A stretch of 64,000 nucleotides of DNA from Gambelia wislizenii (Eukaryota > Chordata > Lepidosauria > Squamata > Crotaphytidae), in the NCBI GenBank assembly GCA_030847615.1, contig JAUMIR010000014.1:15972501-16036500 (forward strand), in the 5' to 3' direction. The notes beneath the pieces were generated by a model that saw nothing but the letters and a program-made list of their open reading frames with translations, had not been told where the DNA came from and did no database searches. The number at the start of each line of letters is the position of its first letter. Positions within the stretch are counted from its first letter, which is position 1. This document shows, piece by piece, positions 11,270 to 22,427 of this stretch. The translations under genes were made by a program, and so were the position numbers.

Positions 11270-12820
11270 CTTGGCTATTCATCATATCAGTAATGGTGAA
11301 GCCAGGCCAGTGAAGAAGTGTGGTTTGGGAAAAGGGGAAGAATTTGCAAGTTACAGACTGAGGGGACCATAGGTCTGCATTTGGCTCATGGGCTGGATGT
11401 CTTCCACCCCTACTATACAGGAGAGGGTGGGAGAGGTAAAAGCAGATACACACCTTGCTCCAGGGTCGGGTGTGGTTTTTAGTTGAGCCAAGAAGCTCTC
11501 ATACTTCAGCAGAAACGTTTTGGCTAGCAGTCATTTGTAGGTTGATTGTGCCACTTCGGCTCTAAAATGAGGGTGAACACACTGAAATTAAACCCTGACG
11601 AAATGGACGTGCTCTTGGCCTGGGGACTGGATTTAACTTGCTCTGAAAGGGGGTGGGCTAAAAAGTGTGCCTGAAGTCAAGGAGGTCAGAGAACTGGGTT
11701 GTAAACTGCCTGGCTGGGAAGAGATTATCAAGAAGATCAAAATGTGACCTTGCCTTCTGAGCTTTGCTCCAACATTTCCAAAATCCACATGGAACTGCCA
11801 TAATAATTTGCTTCACTTCAACATCTCCCAAGAGAAGAACTCAAAGTCAAGCAAGGAAAAAAGGCTCGTCCTTTAATGCCCAAAGGAAACAACACAGCCT
11901 TCAAAAATAGGAGTGATAACTCATCCAGAGGTCTAATTAGTTTTCCGGGTAGGAATGTAAATCTCAGCTTATTTCGTTCTTTTGTGCATGAAGGGATGAA
12001 TGATCTCAAATGTTTTCCCCCTGCAAAAGATTTTTGAGCATTTTTGAATTATTTTTTTTTCCTATCAGGAGACTTTCTTTTCCCAAACAAAAAACTTTCA
12101 TGCAAAACAACATTTTGTACAGAAAACAGTGTATGCTATGCAAAATAGTTTTTTGTGTAACCCCCCCCCCAATTTTTTCAGAATTCATTTTTTTAAAAAA
12201 ATGTTTACAAAAAAGAAAGGAACAAATCTCAAGGCAGTTGGCCAATTTCTTATGGAGGATACACAAAAAAATGTGAATATTCTTTACATTTGTATTTCAG
12301 AGATGTAAGGGGTTCTGGCAGCATATTTCTGCTAGGCCTGAGGTCTCAGTGCAGAAGCTTCCAGATGAAGCTGCTATCATGTAGTATTCTGGATTTATTC
12401 ACAGAATCTTATTGGTCTGGAGGGTTTGTTACAAGCCTGGGTTATTTGATTGCCAACTCTGAGGCCTAGGAATAAAGCTATGAAGTACAGAATGTAACCT
12501 AGTGTAACCGTATAGAGAAAGCATATAGGGTATAAGATATGATTAAGTACAGCATTAATGTCAACTCTGCCTGTTTGGTTTTAACCACCAACATGAACTG
12601 GGCACTCAAGTGGCCAGAAGGTGATAACAAAACCCCAGACAGAATCCAGATTAGCTGACAAGTGGCAAAGACCTTCACTCAACCCCTCAGTCTAAAAAGA
12701 TAAGGGTGGGGAACCACGCCTGTCCAAAGGTTTGGGTATCCTCTACTTGTAACCCTCACATATATACCCCTTTCTTCCCTCTTTTTTCTGTCCAAAAAAA
12801 AATCTCAGGAGGAAAAGATG
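11270..12820. other. No gene recognised
   Basis: Homopolymer-rich between 12040 and 12280, including ten C at 12161-12170. No coding exon or repeat family identified. Confidence 0.4.
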
Positions 12821-12824
12821 GAAT

Positions 12825-12935
12825 GCTGTACAATGGAATAACATGGTCAGACCTCACCTGGAGTATAGTGGAGTACAGTTTTAGGCACCACAGTTCCAGA
12901 AAGATATTGATGAATTGGATTGTGTCTAGAGGAGG
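12825..12935 (+). mobile_element. CR1 internal fragment
   Basis: It matches the codons for RPHLEY, FWAPQF, KDIDKLE and VQRR (TCAGACCTCACCTGGAGTA; CACCACAGTTCCAGAAAGATA), with several frame-breaking changes. No 3' tail. Confidence 0.7.
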
Positions 12936-12939
12936 GTTG

Positions 12940-14210
12940 TCATGATGGACTGACCAGCCCATCATGGAGAATTCATCTCAAAACCGACAGGTCACAACAT
13001 TGGAAAATTCCATCCCTGGTTTCCATTAGCAACAGGTATGGTAAGGGGGTGGGAACCTCATTTCCTAAACATGATATCACATCATCTGACTGAAGAGCCA
13101 ACCTGGAAAGGCAGAACCAATCAAATCTGACCAAAAGACTTTTACGTTTTTGAGTCCTTTGTTCTATGCCACATGGCTTAGGCCACATGCTTGAGACACA
13201 TGTTTAGACCAGCATGGTACTGAGGTCAGGGGCAAGCCGACCTCCATCATGGACCTGATAACATCAAAGAGCCCCAAATGATATCTGAAGCATTTGGAAC
13301 TAAAATAAAGTCTACTTTCTTTTTCTCTATCAACTTGCCTCACATGCCTGTTGGTCAGCTATCTTGTCTCTTCTCTGGGGGAACAGAGAAGAGGGGTTGG
13401 GAAACCCCAACAAGTGAGTTGTTCACTAGTTAGCCAGAGAATTGTCCCAGTTTCCCACTGAACTGGGTTTTGAGTGACAAGCAGTGGGTGGTGGCGGCTT
13501 CTACCTCAGAAAGGGATTTCTAGACTAGAGGAATCCTTGAGAGTGTGTTTTCAGATTGTACAGATTCTCTTGATGCTTGTGGTGTTGGGGGATTTCTGTG
13601 ACTTTAGCTGAAAGTGAGAAAACTCGACTCCCACCTGAATCCAATCCAAAAAATGCCACATGACTTGTGGCATTATCCTCGAATCTGGTGCAATAAGGGC
13701 ACACAATATACAGCCTAACTGCACCAGACTCGGGATAAACCACCTAAAATCCAGTTTTAGAAGACTCATACTTTTCTTTGGAGTTGGCTGGAACTCTGGA
13801 GAAAAGTGCAGTGCGGACAAAGGATCCGCACTGGATTCGGGGGATGGGGAGGCAGGACAATAGCTGTCTGACAGGCGCTGCCATTTTTCCCACTCCTTGG
13901 CTCCACTGCCACTGGCTCAGCCTTCTTGGTGCAGTCACTTTTTCACTGTGTGCCAAGAAAGCAGAGCCAGAGTCAGCAGTGCCAAGGAGGGGGGGAATGG
14001 TAGGGGTGGTGCAGTCCTTCTAACTGCCAGACACAGTCACACTTTCTGACCTCAGAAAAAGAAGACGTACACTGGGAAGGCAGACCCCCACACCAGTGGC
14101 CAAAGAGGTGCCTGAAAATTTGGGGAAGCCTGGCTAGGCAGTGGCAAACCCATAGCAGCAGTAAAAATCCAGAATTCAGCCAGGTAGCCGTGGTGCTTAA
14201 ATTTGGACCA
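12940..14210. other. No gene recognised
   Basis: It contains several short open frames on both strands in GC-richer sequence (13740-14040) but no recognisable domain or splice-bounded exon. Confidence 0.4.
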
Positions 14211-14213
14211 GAG

Positions 14214-14454
14214 TACAGTTGTCCCTCCATATCCAAGGATTTGGTATCCATGGATTTAAGTATTCACGGCTTGAAAATATTCTTTAAAAATAATAATCCT
14301 AAAAGCAAACCTTGATTTTGCCATCTTATATAAGGGACACCATTTTGCTATGCCATTGCATATAATGAGACTTGGTTTTTCACAGATTTTGGTATCCATG
14401 GGTGGGGGGTTTTTCCTGGAACCAAACCCCAGAGAATATGAAGGGACAACTGTA
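14214..14454 (+). mobile_element. T1 pogo/Tigger-like MITE, complete
   Basis: 241 bp from TACAGTTGTCCCTCCATATC to GAAGGGACAACTGTA; inverted termini ending in TA. The interior has GCAAACCTTGATTTTGCCATC and GGGACACCATTTTGCTATGCC. It serves as the uninterrupted reference for the copy split by CR1 at 32813-33850. Confidence 0.75.
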
Positions 14455-14547
14455 GTCTGAATTCAATGTAGTGCAGCTCTGCTGCACCTATAGCCCAAAG
14501 AGATCCAAATTTCAATCAGATTTTTAGCCCCATGTAGACAAGCCCTA

Positions 14548-14665
14548 AGATGATCAAAGGTCTGGAAATTGAACCCTAGGAAGAATGGCTAAGAGACCAG
14601 GGTAGGTATATTTAGCCGGGAGAAAAAGATGACTGAGAGGTGATGATGACACATCATCTTTAGAT
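14548..14665 (+). mobile_element. CR1 internal fragment, decayed
   Basis: Matches the CR1 segment for MIKGLE, GYI(F)SREKK and RGD with small indels (GATCAAAGGTCTGGAAATTGA; TATATTTAGCCGGGAGAAA). Confidence 0.6.
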
Positions 14666-14667
14666 AT

Positions 14668-14775
14668 TTCCATACCCTTCAAGATTTCAAAGATGAAAAC
14701 TGGGACATATGTGGTTAAGTAACATCAGAGTGTGGTCAACGTTATTAATGAGAAAGAGATAAAGATGACCAAAGA
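14668..14775 (+). repeat. U repeat fragment
   Basis: CCCTTCAAGATTTCAAAGATG, ACTGGGACATATGTGG and TAACATCAGAGTGTGGTCAA match U. It ends where copia gag coding begins. Confidence 0.55.
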
Positions 14776-14793
14776 GTCCTGGCTTTCATAACT

Positions 14794-15244
14794 TTGGCTG
14801 TAGATGATGGAATAGTCTGTGAAATTAAAGGACTGAAAACAGCTAAAAAAGCATGGGATACTTTGAAAAATCTCTGTGAGGTTCAATCTTTGGGAAGTAA
14901 GGTTGCATTACTAATGAAGTTGGTTAATATGAAGTTATCAAATCCCAAATTTTTGAACAAGCACATTAATGATTTTAGAGCCACATTGGCAGACTTGCAA
15001 ACTCCTGGCGAGGAAATTCCAAAAGCTATGCAAATGGGAATCTTCCTGGCAAGTTTACCAAAATTCTACAATCCCATACTAAATACATTACAATTAAAGA
15101 ATGATTTAATTCTACCAGAACCTTTTATTTAGATAAGAGAATTTTACCATAGACAGAACTTGATGCAAAATGATAAGTTTGAATCCAGAAATTCTAATTT
15201 TAAGCAACAGGACAATTTGGCTGAAAAGAAGCCTTATTTTAAAT
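14794..15244 (+). pseudogene. copia gag fragment
   Basis: The frame reads ITLAVDDGIVCEIKGLKTAK, KAWDTLKNLCE, then LLMKLVNMKLSNPK and LASLPKFYNPIL, the typical copia gag polyprotein core (UBN2-type). An in-frame TAG at 15130-15132 interrupts it, and the frame continues for about 37 codons to a TAA at 15243. The CCHC zinc knuckle expected after this is not visible. The annotated start is only the first ATG in the surviving frame. Confidence 0.8.
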
Positions 15245-15468
15245 AAACTGCTACCTCCTCTTCCTCCTCCTCCTCCTTTACCGAGCTAAATGGAGGGCAA
15301 TTTAACACTTCAAAGTCATTCTCACAGCAGGGGAGAAGATCTGCTGGGAAAACTGCCCAAAGGCCGAATGAAGATGCTGAGGGAAGCCAGAGAGGCTATT
15401 CTAATAAAGGCAATCCTAACTCTCACTCTAAGCAGAAATTTAACATTGGCCTGGCCTATGGAAAGATA

Positions 15469-15753
15469 ATGCAGGCTTCTGGAAATGAATATAAAAATTC
15501 TGTAATAATCGATAGCAGAGCAAGCTATCACTTTACCAATGAAAGGGAATATTTCCAAGATTTTAATGAAGATGTAAATTTCTCTGTGTTTCTTGCAAAT
15601 GGAGATTCTGTTACAGTGCAAAGAATGGGTAATGTGTATTTGCAAGCCAAAACTGGACCTAACAGAACAGAAATATTAAAAATTATTGAAGCATTTTATA
15701 CTCCTGAATTAAAGAGTATACTATACACTATAGTATTACACTATACTATATAG
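15469..15753 (+). pseudogene. copia aspartic protease fragment
   Basis: The motif VIIDSRASYHFTNE matches the copia protease site DSGAS-H-T, with the glycine after the catalytic Asp-Ser replaced by arginine, which should abolish activity. NGDSVTVQRMGNVYL is the usual downstream strand (NG..V...G.G...). The frame ends in the palindromic AT-rich patch at 15721-15780. Confidence 0.8.
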
Positions 15754-15782
15754 TGTAAAGAATTACACTATATAGTGTAAAA

Positions 15783-16626
15783 ATGACAACTTCAAAAGGC
15801 AAAAGAGTAATTTTTAAAAAGAATTCATGTTATGGGGTGCATGGCAAAAGTTTGATTTTTAAAGGCACTCTAAAGGAAGACGATCTCTACCATATGGAGA
15901 TCAGTGATTCAAATGCAAATGTTGCCACTCAGTGTAAACACAAGGACTGTATATATTTATGGCATAAGAGATTTGCTCATTGAAATGTTAAATGCATAAA
16001 GAAATTGGCTAATCAAGAGCTTGCAAGAGATTTTCATTTCAGGAACTGTTGTGTGAATGAAAGGTGTGTGCAATGCATTAAAGTAAAATCTACTGCGCCT
16101 ACACACAAGCCTCTCACAGAAAGACATTCCACTAGACCTCTTGACTTAATTCACTCTGATCTGGGTGGAACGTTTGGTCAAAGGTCAGTGGGAGGAAACT
16201 TCTATTTTATGACCCTCATAGATGATTTCAGCAAGTACACATATACTTATCTCCTAAGGGAGAAAAGTCAAGATTTTGAAAAGTTCCAAGAGTACCGAAT
16301 ACTTTAATTATGTCACTAATATATTTGGGTACAAACCCAAACATCTAAGGATGGATATTGGATCAGAATATGTTAATACTCAATTTGATGAGTTCTTAAA
16401 GGAACATGGCATTAAACATGAAACTACTGGAATTTATACTCCAGAACAAAATGGAACTTCAGAAAGAATGAACCACACCTTAAAGGAAATGGCAGTTGCA
16501 ATGCTTTTAGAAGCTAACATGTCTAAAGCTTACTGTTCTGAGGCTATTCTCACTGCCACATACTTATGCAATAGACTTCCCACGAGGTCTAGAAATGCTA
16601 CTCCATTGAATTGTAGCATGGTGTAA
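15783..16626 (+). pseudogene. copia integrase, frameshifted
   Basis: The zinc site is present as WHKRFAH (H-x4-H) and CVQC, with a stop directly after the second histidine (15981). The core shows LDLIHSDLGG (first Asp), a frame change near 16270-16310, LRMDIGSEYV (second Asp) and GIYTPEQNGTSERMN (Glu). So the D-D-E residues survive but are split over three reading segments. The ORF ends at 16626; LNHLRVFGSKAYTYTPKQKR continues in another frame. Confidence 0.85.
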
Positions 16627-16707
16627 AACCCAGACTGAACCATCTCAGGGTTTTTGGATCTAAAGCTTATACTTACACTCCCAAACAGAAAAGAGACAAA
16701 CTGGATT

Positions 16708-16791
16708 GTAAAAGTGAAAAGGGAATTTCTATTGGTTATGCCAATTTCTATTGGTTATGTAAAAGTGAAAAGGGAATTTCTATTGGTTATG
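16708..16791 (+). repeat. 51-bp tandem duplication inside copia
   Basis: GTAAAAGTGAAAAGGGAATT begins at 16708 and again at 16759, an offset of 51 bp, so the duplication keeps frame. It lies in the integrase C-terminal part (SEKGISIGYA). Confidence 0.8.
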
Positions 16792-17101
16792 CTTACAAAA
16801 TCTTGAATCCAGATGGACGCACCATGAAAATAACAAATGCTGTTTATGTTGATGAAAGACCTCAATCTAACTCTAATCCAAACAAAAAATTCTATTCAGA
16901 TGTGTTTGCAGTAGAAGAGGATTCTGATTCCCACCAGCAGCCACAGCATGTGGAGCTCTTTCATCCTCCTCCAAGTGCTTTGCATCCAGAAGGGGCACCC
17001 TCAGCCCAGGACTTCACAGCAGATGGAGGACCAGATGGCGCGCAAGGGGCGGAACCAGGAACTCAAGTCCAGGTGAGACAGTCTACGAGGGTAACAGGGG
17101 A

Positions 17102-17332
17102 GTGCCTCCTTTGGGATTATCTTATCTAGCCACAGGGGAAAGCCTTCTGCAACCCTCTGACTGGCAAAAGATCAAAGGACTGACAAAGTCTGATTCTGAG
17201 AAATGGGTACAAGTAGCTACTGGGGAGATACAATCTCTATATAAAAATAAGACATGGACTTTGACAGAATTGCCAAAAGTCAAGAAGGCAATTGGCTGCA
17301 GATGGGTCTTTACAACAAAGCAAAATGCATAA
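17102..17332 (+). pseudogene. copia reverse transcriptase, N-terminal remnant
   Basis: Reads KWVQVATGEIQSLYKNKTW and KKAIGCRWVFTTKQNA, the familiar opening of copia reverse transcriptase (W..A...E..SL..N.TW; K.IGC.WVF..K). It stops before any catalytic YVDD segment; the sequence after 17335 is unrelated. Confidence 0.85.
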
Positions 17333-17339
17333 AGGGAGG

Positions 17340-18090
17340 CCCTGAGCCACATTGAGTGTAACTTTTTATAGAGCATACAGTGTGTGTTATGAAATACAAA
17401 CAAGAGCACTTCCCTCCTCCCATCTTGTGGTTTCTGTTTCCATATTTGGCACTTCCCTTGAGACAGTTTGTTGATAGTTCAAGGCAAGATAGCTTAGGAA
17501 CATTTAGGTACAGTTCGACCGTTATTAGAGAAAGAATTTGTTTACATCAGCATATCATATGTTTATGGAACATAGGGTTGATTAGTAAAGAACATTGACT
17601 AGGCCTGAGAGTTAAAGGAAAAAGACTTTGCAGACTTCCAGAGTCTCATGGGCTATCTAGTCTGACCCCGAATAGTAATTGTAAGATTACAGCATCCAGC
17701 AAATAGACATTAAAGTCTACATGGCCACTACATTTTCTACCCTGAACCGTAATCCTCTTAGTTAGTTAAGGACTTAGATTTGTTTTGAATATGTAGATTA
17801 AGATTGCTATACCTTCAGTAAATTTTTGATATGCATTTTTAAGCAAATGTCTTTATTGTTCTTAATTTGTCTACTTGACTGGATGATTAGACCACATACA
17901 AATGCAAACTGAGCTGGGTCAAAGTCTTCCCTACATTAACTCTGCTTACTTTGAAAGAAAGTTTTCTCAAGAAGATATTCCTAAAGGGCTGGCTCCCTGG
18001 AATCTTTAATAAATTTTAAATTTTATACTCATATACCCCAACAAATAATCGGGACTATACCTGCCAAATTGGGAGTTGGAAGGTATTATT
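17340..18090. other. No gene recognised
   Basis: AT-rich, no copia continuation, no LTR seen, no other repeat assigned. Confidence 0.4.
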
Positions 18091-18094
18091 CGAA

Positions 18095-18340
18095 ATGCTG
18101 TCACATAGAAAATGGGCCAATCTTTTCCTGCTGCTTTAAAGGACCGGACCAATTGGTTCAACATTATAAGAAGAGGAGATTCTGTACGAACATTAGAATG
18201 TTCCTGACAGTAAGAGCTATTTGACAGAGAAACCAGATTTGTTTGGATGTTGGTGGGCTTTCCTTCATCGCAGGTTTTTAAACATAGGATGGATGGTCAT
18301 CTGTAGACTTCGTGCACTGGACTAGATGGTATCTGACATC
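18095..18340 (+). mobile_element. CR1 3' fragment, old
   Basis: CTTTTCCTGCTGC, GAATGTTCCTGACAGTAAGAGC and GGATGGATGGTCATCTG follow the CR1 3' coding end with many substitutions; the terminal octamer repeat is missing. Confidence 0.65.
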
Positions 18341-18424
18341 ACTCAGTTTTACATATTTTCCTTCTTTTTTCTTTACATACATGTGCACACATACAAAGAT
18401 CTGCTCAGGAGGCAAGGGTAAACA

Positions 18425-18525
18425 ATACAATGACATGATCAGACCTCATCTGGAGTACTGTGTCCAGTTATAGACATACCAGTTTAATATGGATGCAGAT
18501 ACAGCCTGGAGCTGGAACAAGTCAG
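18425..18525 (+). mobile_element. CR1 internal fragment, old
   Basis: GATCAGACCTCATCTGGAGTA and CTGTGTCCAGTT match the RPHLEYCVQ codons. Confidence 0.6.
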
Positions 18526-18718
18526 GAGGAGAGAATCTATGCAAGGAATGAATACCCCACACACCCACAATCACAGTTGTTTGAAAACAGCACTATGGAA
18601 CATCCTTTTTTCTCACACCTAGGAAAACTGTCTCAATGGACTGAAGTGTTAAAACTGTCCTGGTTGCATCAGAAGTACAGGGGTGGAGTTTCAGAGAAGC
18701 ATTTGATTTGGGCAACTA

Positions 18719-19342
18719 TGGGTTTGTCTATATGAAGCAATAAAATGTGGATTGGTGCACAGTAATGCCGATTTGCAGCAGCTTCTATTTGTCTCAACTG
18801 GTTTTTTTGAAGATTGCAGGCGTGCAAAGCTATCCGCTTTTGCTGTTCCAATGGGCATGCCTGCGAATCAAGATGGCGGGCACAAGTGAAATACACACGT
18901 TTTTATTTACCTTGAGTTGCTGCTGCTGAACAGTTTTTTAACACCATATTCAAGGTGTGAAAGTACAACCTTCCACTTTAACAATTAAACAAACAAAATA
19001 AGGGGGGCTATTTTCTCGCTGTAGTGCACAATCGCTATGTCGAAAATCCAAAATGACAGTTCCAGGTGTTTGCCTTGCCAGCAAGCTCCACCCCCGCACA
19101 GGTCCAACCAATCATCTTCCCATTTCCACTCATTATCAGGAACGCGCATCAATTCATGTTGCTTGTCCTAACGGGCAGGAATGTGCATTTCATACACTGT
19201 TTTTTAAAAACTCCAGGGAAAGCCATGAAGGCTTTCAGATCGCCCTCCTTTTGAATAAGGCAAAATGATGTGGGATCCCACTGGGACAAAAGGTATTCTC
19301 CTTGAATTCTTCAAGGAGTATTTTCACCGTTTAGGCAACCCC
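18719..19342 (-). mobile_element. H MITE
   Basis: Ends are GGTTTGTCTATATGAAGCAA on the left and CCGTTTAGGCAACCCC on the right, inverted versions of each other. The interior matches H copies at 34424 and 47516 in reverse orientation (CACATTTTATTGC..., GTTGCTTGTCC...GGCAGGAATG). No coding capacity. Confidence 0.7.
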
Positions 19343-19344
19343 TA

Positions 19345-19835
19345 CATCTATTTTACTGAGAATTTCAAATCTGACAGGAAGCTACTTCTCTTTGCGAGCA
19401 GTTTTACATCCCAAAGCAACTTGAAAGGAAGCCACATGGCTACAGAAACAGAAGGGCGCCTGGCTCAGCATTCTGGGGTTGGGGTGCATATTTGCTTGGC
19501 TGAGCTCTGAAGGGCTGCGTTCATGGGCTGAAGGGGGGGGCAGCATTTTTCAGCTGCAAAAATACAAACCCAGACTCCCCTGTCCTGCTTCCTGTTTTCT
19601 CTTACTACTACAGCAAAACACCTTACTTAAAGTCCTGTTTACAGCCCCAAACCTCCCTTGTCATGCCTTCCAGCTGGTTTACTTTGGCAGGTTAAGTTCA
19701 AACAGGAAAATAGTACCATCAAGACTTGGGGAGGCATGGAACTTTCTGATCTGGATACTCTCCTGCCTCTTCAGTTGCTTCTACCTTCAAGGGCAGGGCA
19801 GCCTCAGCGTATCTGTATATCTGCAGAGGCAAATG
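19345..19835. other. No gene recognised
   Basis: Nothing assigned; a short open frame has no family resemblance. Confidence 0.4.
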
Positions 19836-19837
19836 TA

Positions 19838-20145
19838 TAGCCTCTAACATTTACAGAGGGTGATCAAGAGGCCACAAGTTATGAATGAGGAAGACCACAC
19901 AAGCCAGGAAAGGCTGCAGCAGTTGCTGTTGCTTGTACCTACAGGGAAGGGCAAGATTTCACCTCTTCCTCTCTTCTCTCCTCACTGAGCTAATTGAGTG
20001 AAAACCACTTTTGCACTTTGAGATCAGTTTGCAGCAACTGAAGCAAGCTGAGAACAGAGAGAAGCTGGGATATTTTAAAAGCAGCTGAAACAAAGAGAAG
20101 GCAGACGACTAAATCCTCTGGCAATTTGAGACAATTGGAGGGTAT
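19838..20145 (+). repeat. U repeat
   Basis: GGAAAGGCTGCAGCAGTTGC, CTTTGAGATCAGTTTGCAGC and AAAGCAGCTGAAAC follow the U consensus. Confidence 0.6.
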
Positions 20146-20254
20146 GCCATCTGTGCCCTTGAGTAAATTTCCTGAACAAACCTTGAGTCCCCCGCCAAAA
20201 GGCAGGAAATGTATAAATAAATTCTAAAAAAATGGAGTGGTACTTTTGATCCTG

Positions 20255-20480
20255 AGTCTGCATGGCGTAGTGGTTTGAGTGTTTGACTAGGCCATGGGGA
20301 GACCAGGGTTCGAACCCCGCTCAGCCATGGAAACCCACTGGGTGACCTTGGGCAAGTCATACTCTTTCAGCCTCAGAGGAAAGCAAAGGCAAAACCCCTC
20401 TGCAAAAATCTTGTGAAGAAAACCTCATGTTAGCTTCACCATCAGTCAGAATTGACTTGAAGGCACCCAACAACCAATTT
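20255..20480 (+). mobile_element. tRNA-derived SINE, well preserved
   Basis: The head TGGCGTAGTGGTTTGAGTG resembles a pol III A box and GGGTTCGAACCCC is an intact B box. It continues with GGGTGACCTTGGGCAAGTCA, CAGCCTCAGAGGAAAGC and ends GACTTGAAGGCACCCAACAACC. It is the best copy of this family in the window. Confidence 0.85.
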
Positions 20481-20481
20481 T

Positions 20482-21012
20482 GACCCCACCCCTTTTGCCT
20501 TTGACCCTACCTACCACTGTGATGTCCCCCCCCCCCTCCAAAGCTGAAATTAAATTTGGCCCACAGGCTGAATGAGATTGCACAACCTTTTCCTATTGGG
20601 CTATGTAACTAGTAGCAGCCCATCGTTGTCTCTCTGCACAAAGCATCCTGTTGACAGGATCAAAATCCAAGGCTTAGGAAGGAATGCCAAGACCTTGTCC
20701 CCTGACTCTTCCCCTGAACACTCTGAGCCTGTTGCAAGGATGAGACATGAAGTAAGTGAAAGATTAAACACCCAGGCACACCAGAAACCCCAGCCAATGC
20801 CAAGCTGAAGTGGTAATTAACATCGGACAGCATTTTGAATCAGCTAAACGACTGTAATTAGTGCAACTGAACCAGCCGGGCTGAGATAAACAAAGACCCA
20901 CAGCTTCCCTTGCTGTGTCTTAGGGACCCTTCAAGTGCATTTTCTTCATGATGATAATAAGCCCTCTAAAAGAATAATAAGCCCTTTCAAAGAATAACTA
21001 TTTCTCCAATTG
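20482..21012. other. No gene recognised
   Basis: C run near 20526-20536; nothing else identified. Confidence 0.4.
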
Positions 21013-21014
21013 CT

Positions 21015-21205
21015 CTAAAAAGCATTTGTGGTGTAGTGGTTTGAATGCTGGAAGAGGACCCCAGCAGACATGGATTCGAATCTCCACTTGTCCAAGAAAA
21101 CCCACTCGGTGACTTGGATAAGCCGCCCTTTCTCAGCCTCAGAGGAAAGCAATGAGCCTGTGACAGGTTTATATTTGGGTCACCATAAACTTGAAGGCAA
21201 AGTGA
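21015..21205 (+). mobile_element. tRNA-derived SINE
   Basis: TGGTGTAGTGGTTTGAATGC, B-box-like GATTCGAATCTCC and CTCAGCCTCAGAGGAAAGCAA; the 3' tail is partly deleted. Confidence 0.75.
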
Positions 21206-21294
21206 GTTACTTTTAGTGTGGAAAAGGACATTTTCCAGGACTTTTAGTCCTCTGGTTATCTTTGAAACTTATTTTTAGAGACATTTTACTACAT

Positions 21295-21565
21295 TTGAGA
21301 GCCAGCATGATATAGTGGTTTGAGCACTGGACTATAACTCTGGAGACCAAGATTCAAATCTCCGCTCAGTCATGAAAACCCCCTGGGTGACCTTGGGCAA
21401 GTCACACTCTCTCAGCCTCAGAGGAAGGCAATGGTGGCAACCCCCCCGACCAAATCTTGCCCCCCCCCAAAAAAACCCCCCAAAAAAACAACCCAAAACC
21501 ATGAAAGGTTTGCCTCTGGGTCATCGTAAGTCAAAAACGACTTGGAAGGCACACAACCACATTTA
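21295..21565 (+). mobile_element. tRNA-derived SINE with C/A-rich insertion
   Basis: ATATAGTGGTTTGAGCACTGG, GGGTGACCTTGGGCAAGTCA and TCGTAAGTCAAAAACGACTTGG with a CACACAACCAC tail. The middle has an expanded run of C and A at 21440-21502. Confidence 0.8.
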
Positions 21566-21569
21566 CATT

Positions 21570-22010
21570 TGGAGAGCGAAGTTTCGTATTTTACACCATT
21601 CTCTTATCCATCTTAATTCTCTTCCCCAAAGAAAGGTTATGAAGGGTAATCAAAAAGTAATAAAAAGGACAAGTAGTAATGCAATAAATCCTTTTTTAAA
21701 ATGTAACAGGTAACAACCAGTTACCATTTTAAATACTATAGTGAGTGAGGAGAATAAATTACTTTTTAAAAGGAACTTTCTGAGCTCTGCCGTTCTCTTA
21801 TCAATCCTAATTCTTCTCCCAAAGAAAAGTCATGAAAAATAATTAAAAAATAAAAAACAGTACAAGTAGCATCACAATGAGTTACTGTTTAAGAGAAAGT
21901 AACAAGTTACCACTTTAAATACTAAAATGAGGAATGAGAAGAAATTACTTTTTAAACATAACTTTCTGATCTCTGCAAGGTGGAGGTATGCAGTTTACAT
22001 GAACTTCTGA
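21570..22010. repeat. Two diverged direct repeats, unassigned
   Basis: 21594-21775 and 21784-21970 resemble each other (CATTCTCTTATCCATCTTAAT / CGTTCTCTTATCAATCCTAAT; AAAGGTTATGAAGGGTAATCAA / AAAAGTCATGAAAAATAATTAA). This is a direct repeat with a period of about 190 bp. Class unknown. Confidence 0.6.
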
Positions 22011-22011
22011 C

Positions 22012-22250
22012 TTGTTGATGTGTGCCTTCAAGTTGTTTCTGACTTAATGGCGACCCAAAGGTGAACCTATCATGGGATTTTCTTGGCAGAATTTGTTCTG
22101 AGGGGGTTTGCCCTTTTCTGCCTCTGAGGCTGAGAGAGTGAGACTTGCCCAAGGTCACCCACTGGGTTTCAGTGTTCAAGTGGGGATTTGAATCCTGATC
22201 TTCCAGGGTCCTACTTCAACACTCAAACCACTACACAACTGACTCTTGAA
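22012..22250 (-). mobile_element. tRNA-derived SINE
   Basis: The reverse strand carries the family from GAATCCCCACTTGAAC back to GATGTGTGCCTTCAAGTTG, with the tail at the low-coordinate end. Confidence 0.8.
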
Positions 22251-22427
22251 TTGAATTGAATTGAACCACTACACAACGCTGACTAAGAAACCAAAGATCT
22301 TTCTGTCTCTATTTCACCAAATTTCCTCAAAGCCCACTTTCAGTTAAGTAATTAAAATATTTATATTCCACCCTTTATCCAAAGATCTCAGGGCAGCACA
22401 TAATAAAATCAATTTAAAACAATAGAT

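Larger units (their letters stand above)
14776..17335 (+). mobile_element. Ty1/copia retrotransposon internal region, degraded and 3'-truncated
   Basis: Domains in order: gag (14776-15244), protease (about 15460-15650), GAG-pre-integrase zinc site and integrase (15780-16660), linker (16680-17130) and the first part of reverse transcriptase (17102-17332). It has stops, frameshifts, a tandem duplication and no LTR that I can see on either side. The catalytic part of reverse transcriptase and RNase H are missing. Upstream of gag is an unrelated U repeat, so the 5' end is lost too. Confidence 0.88.

Noticed and set aside
20255..20330. Possible tRNA gene
   Set aside because: It has pol III boxes but no cloverleaf, and it continues into a SINE body found many times in the window.
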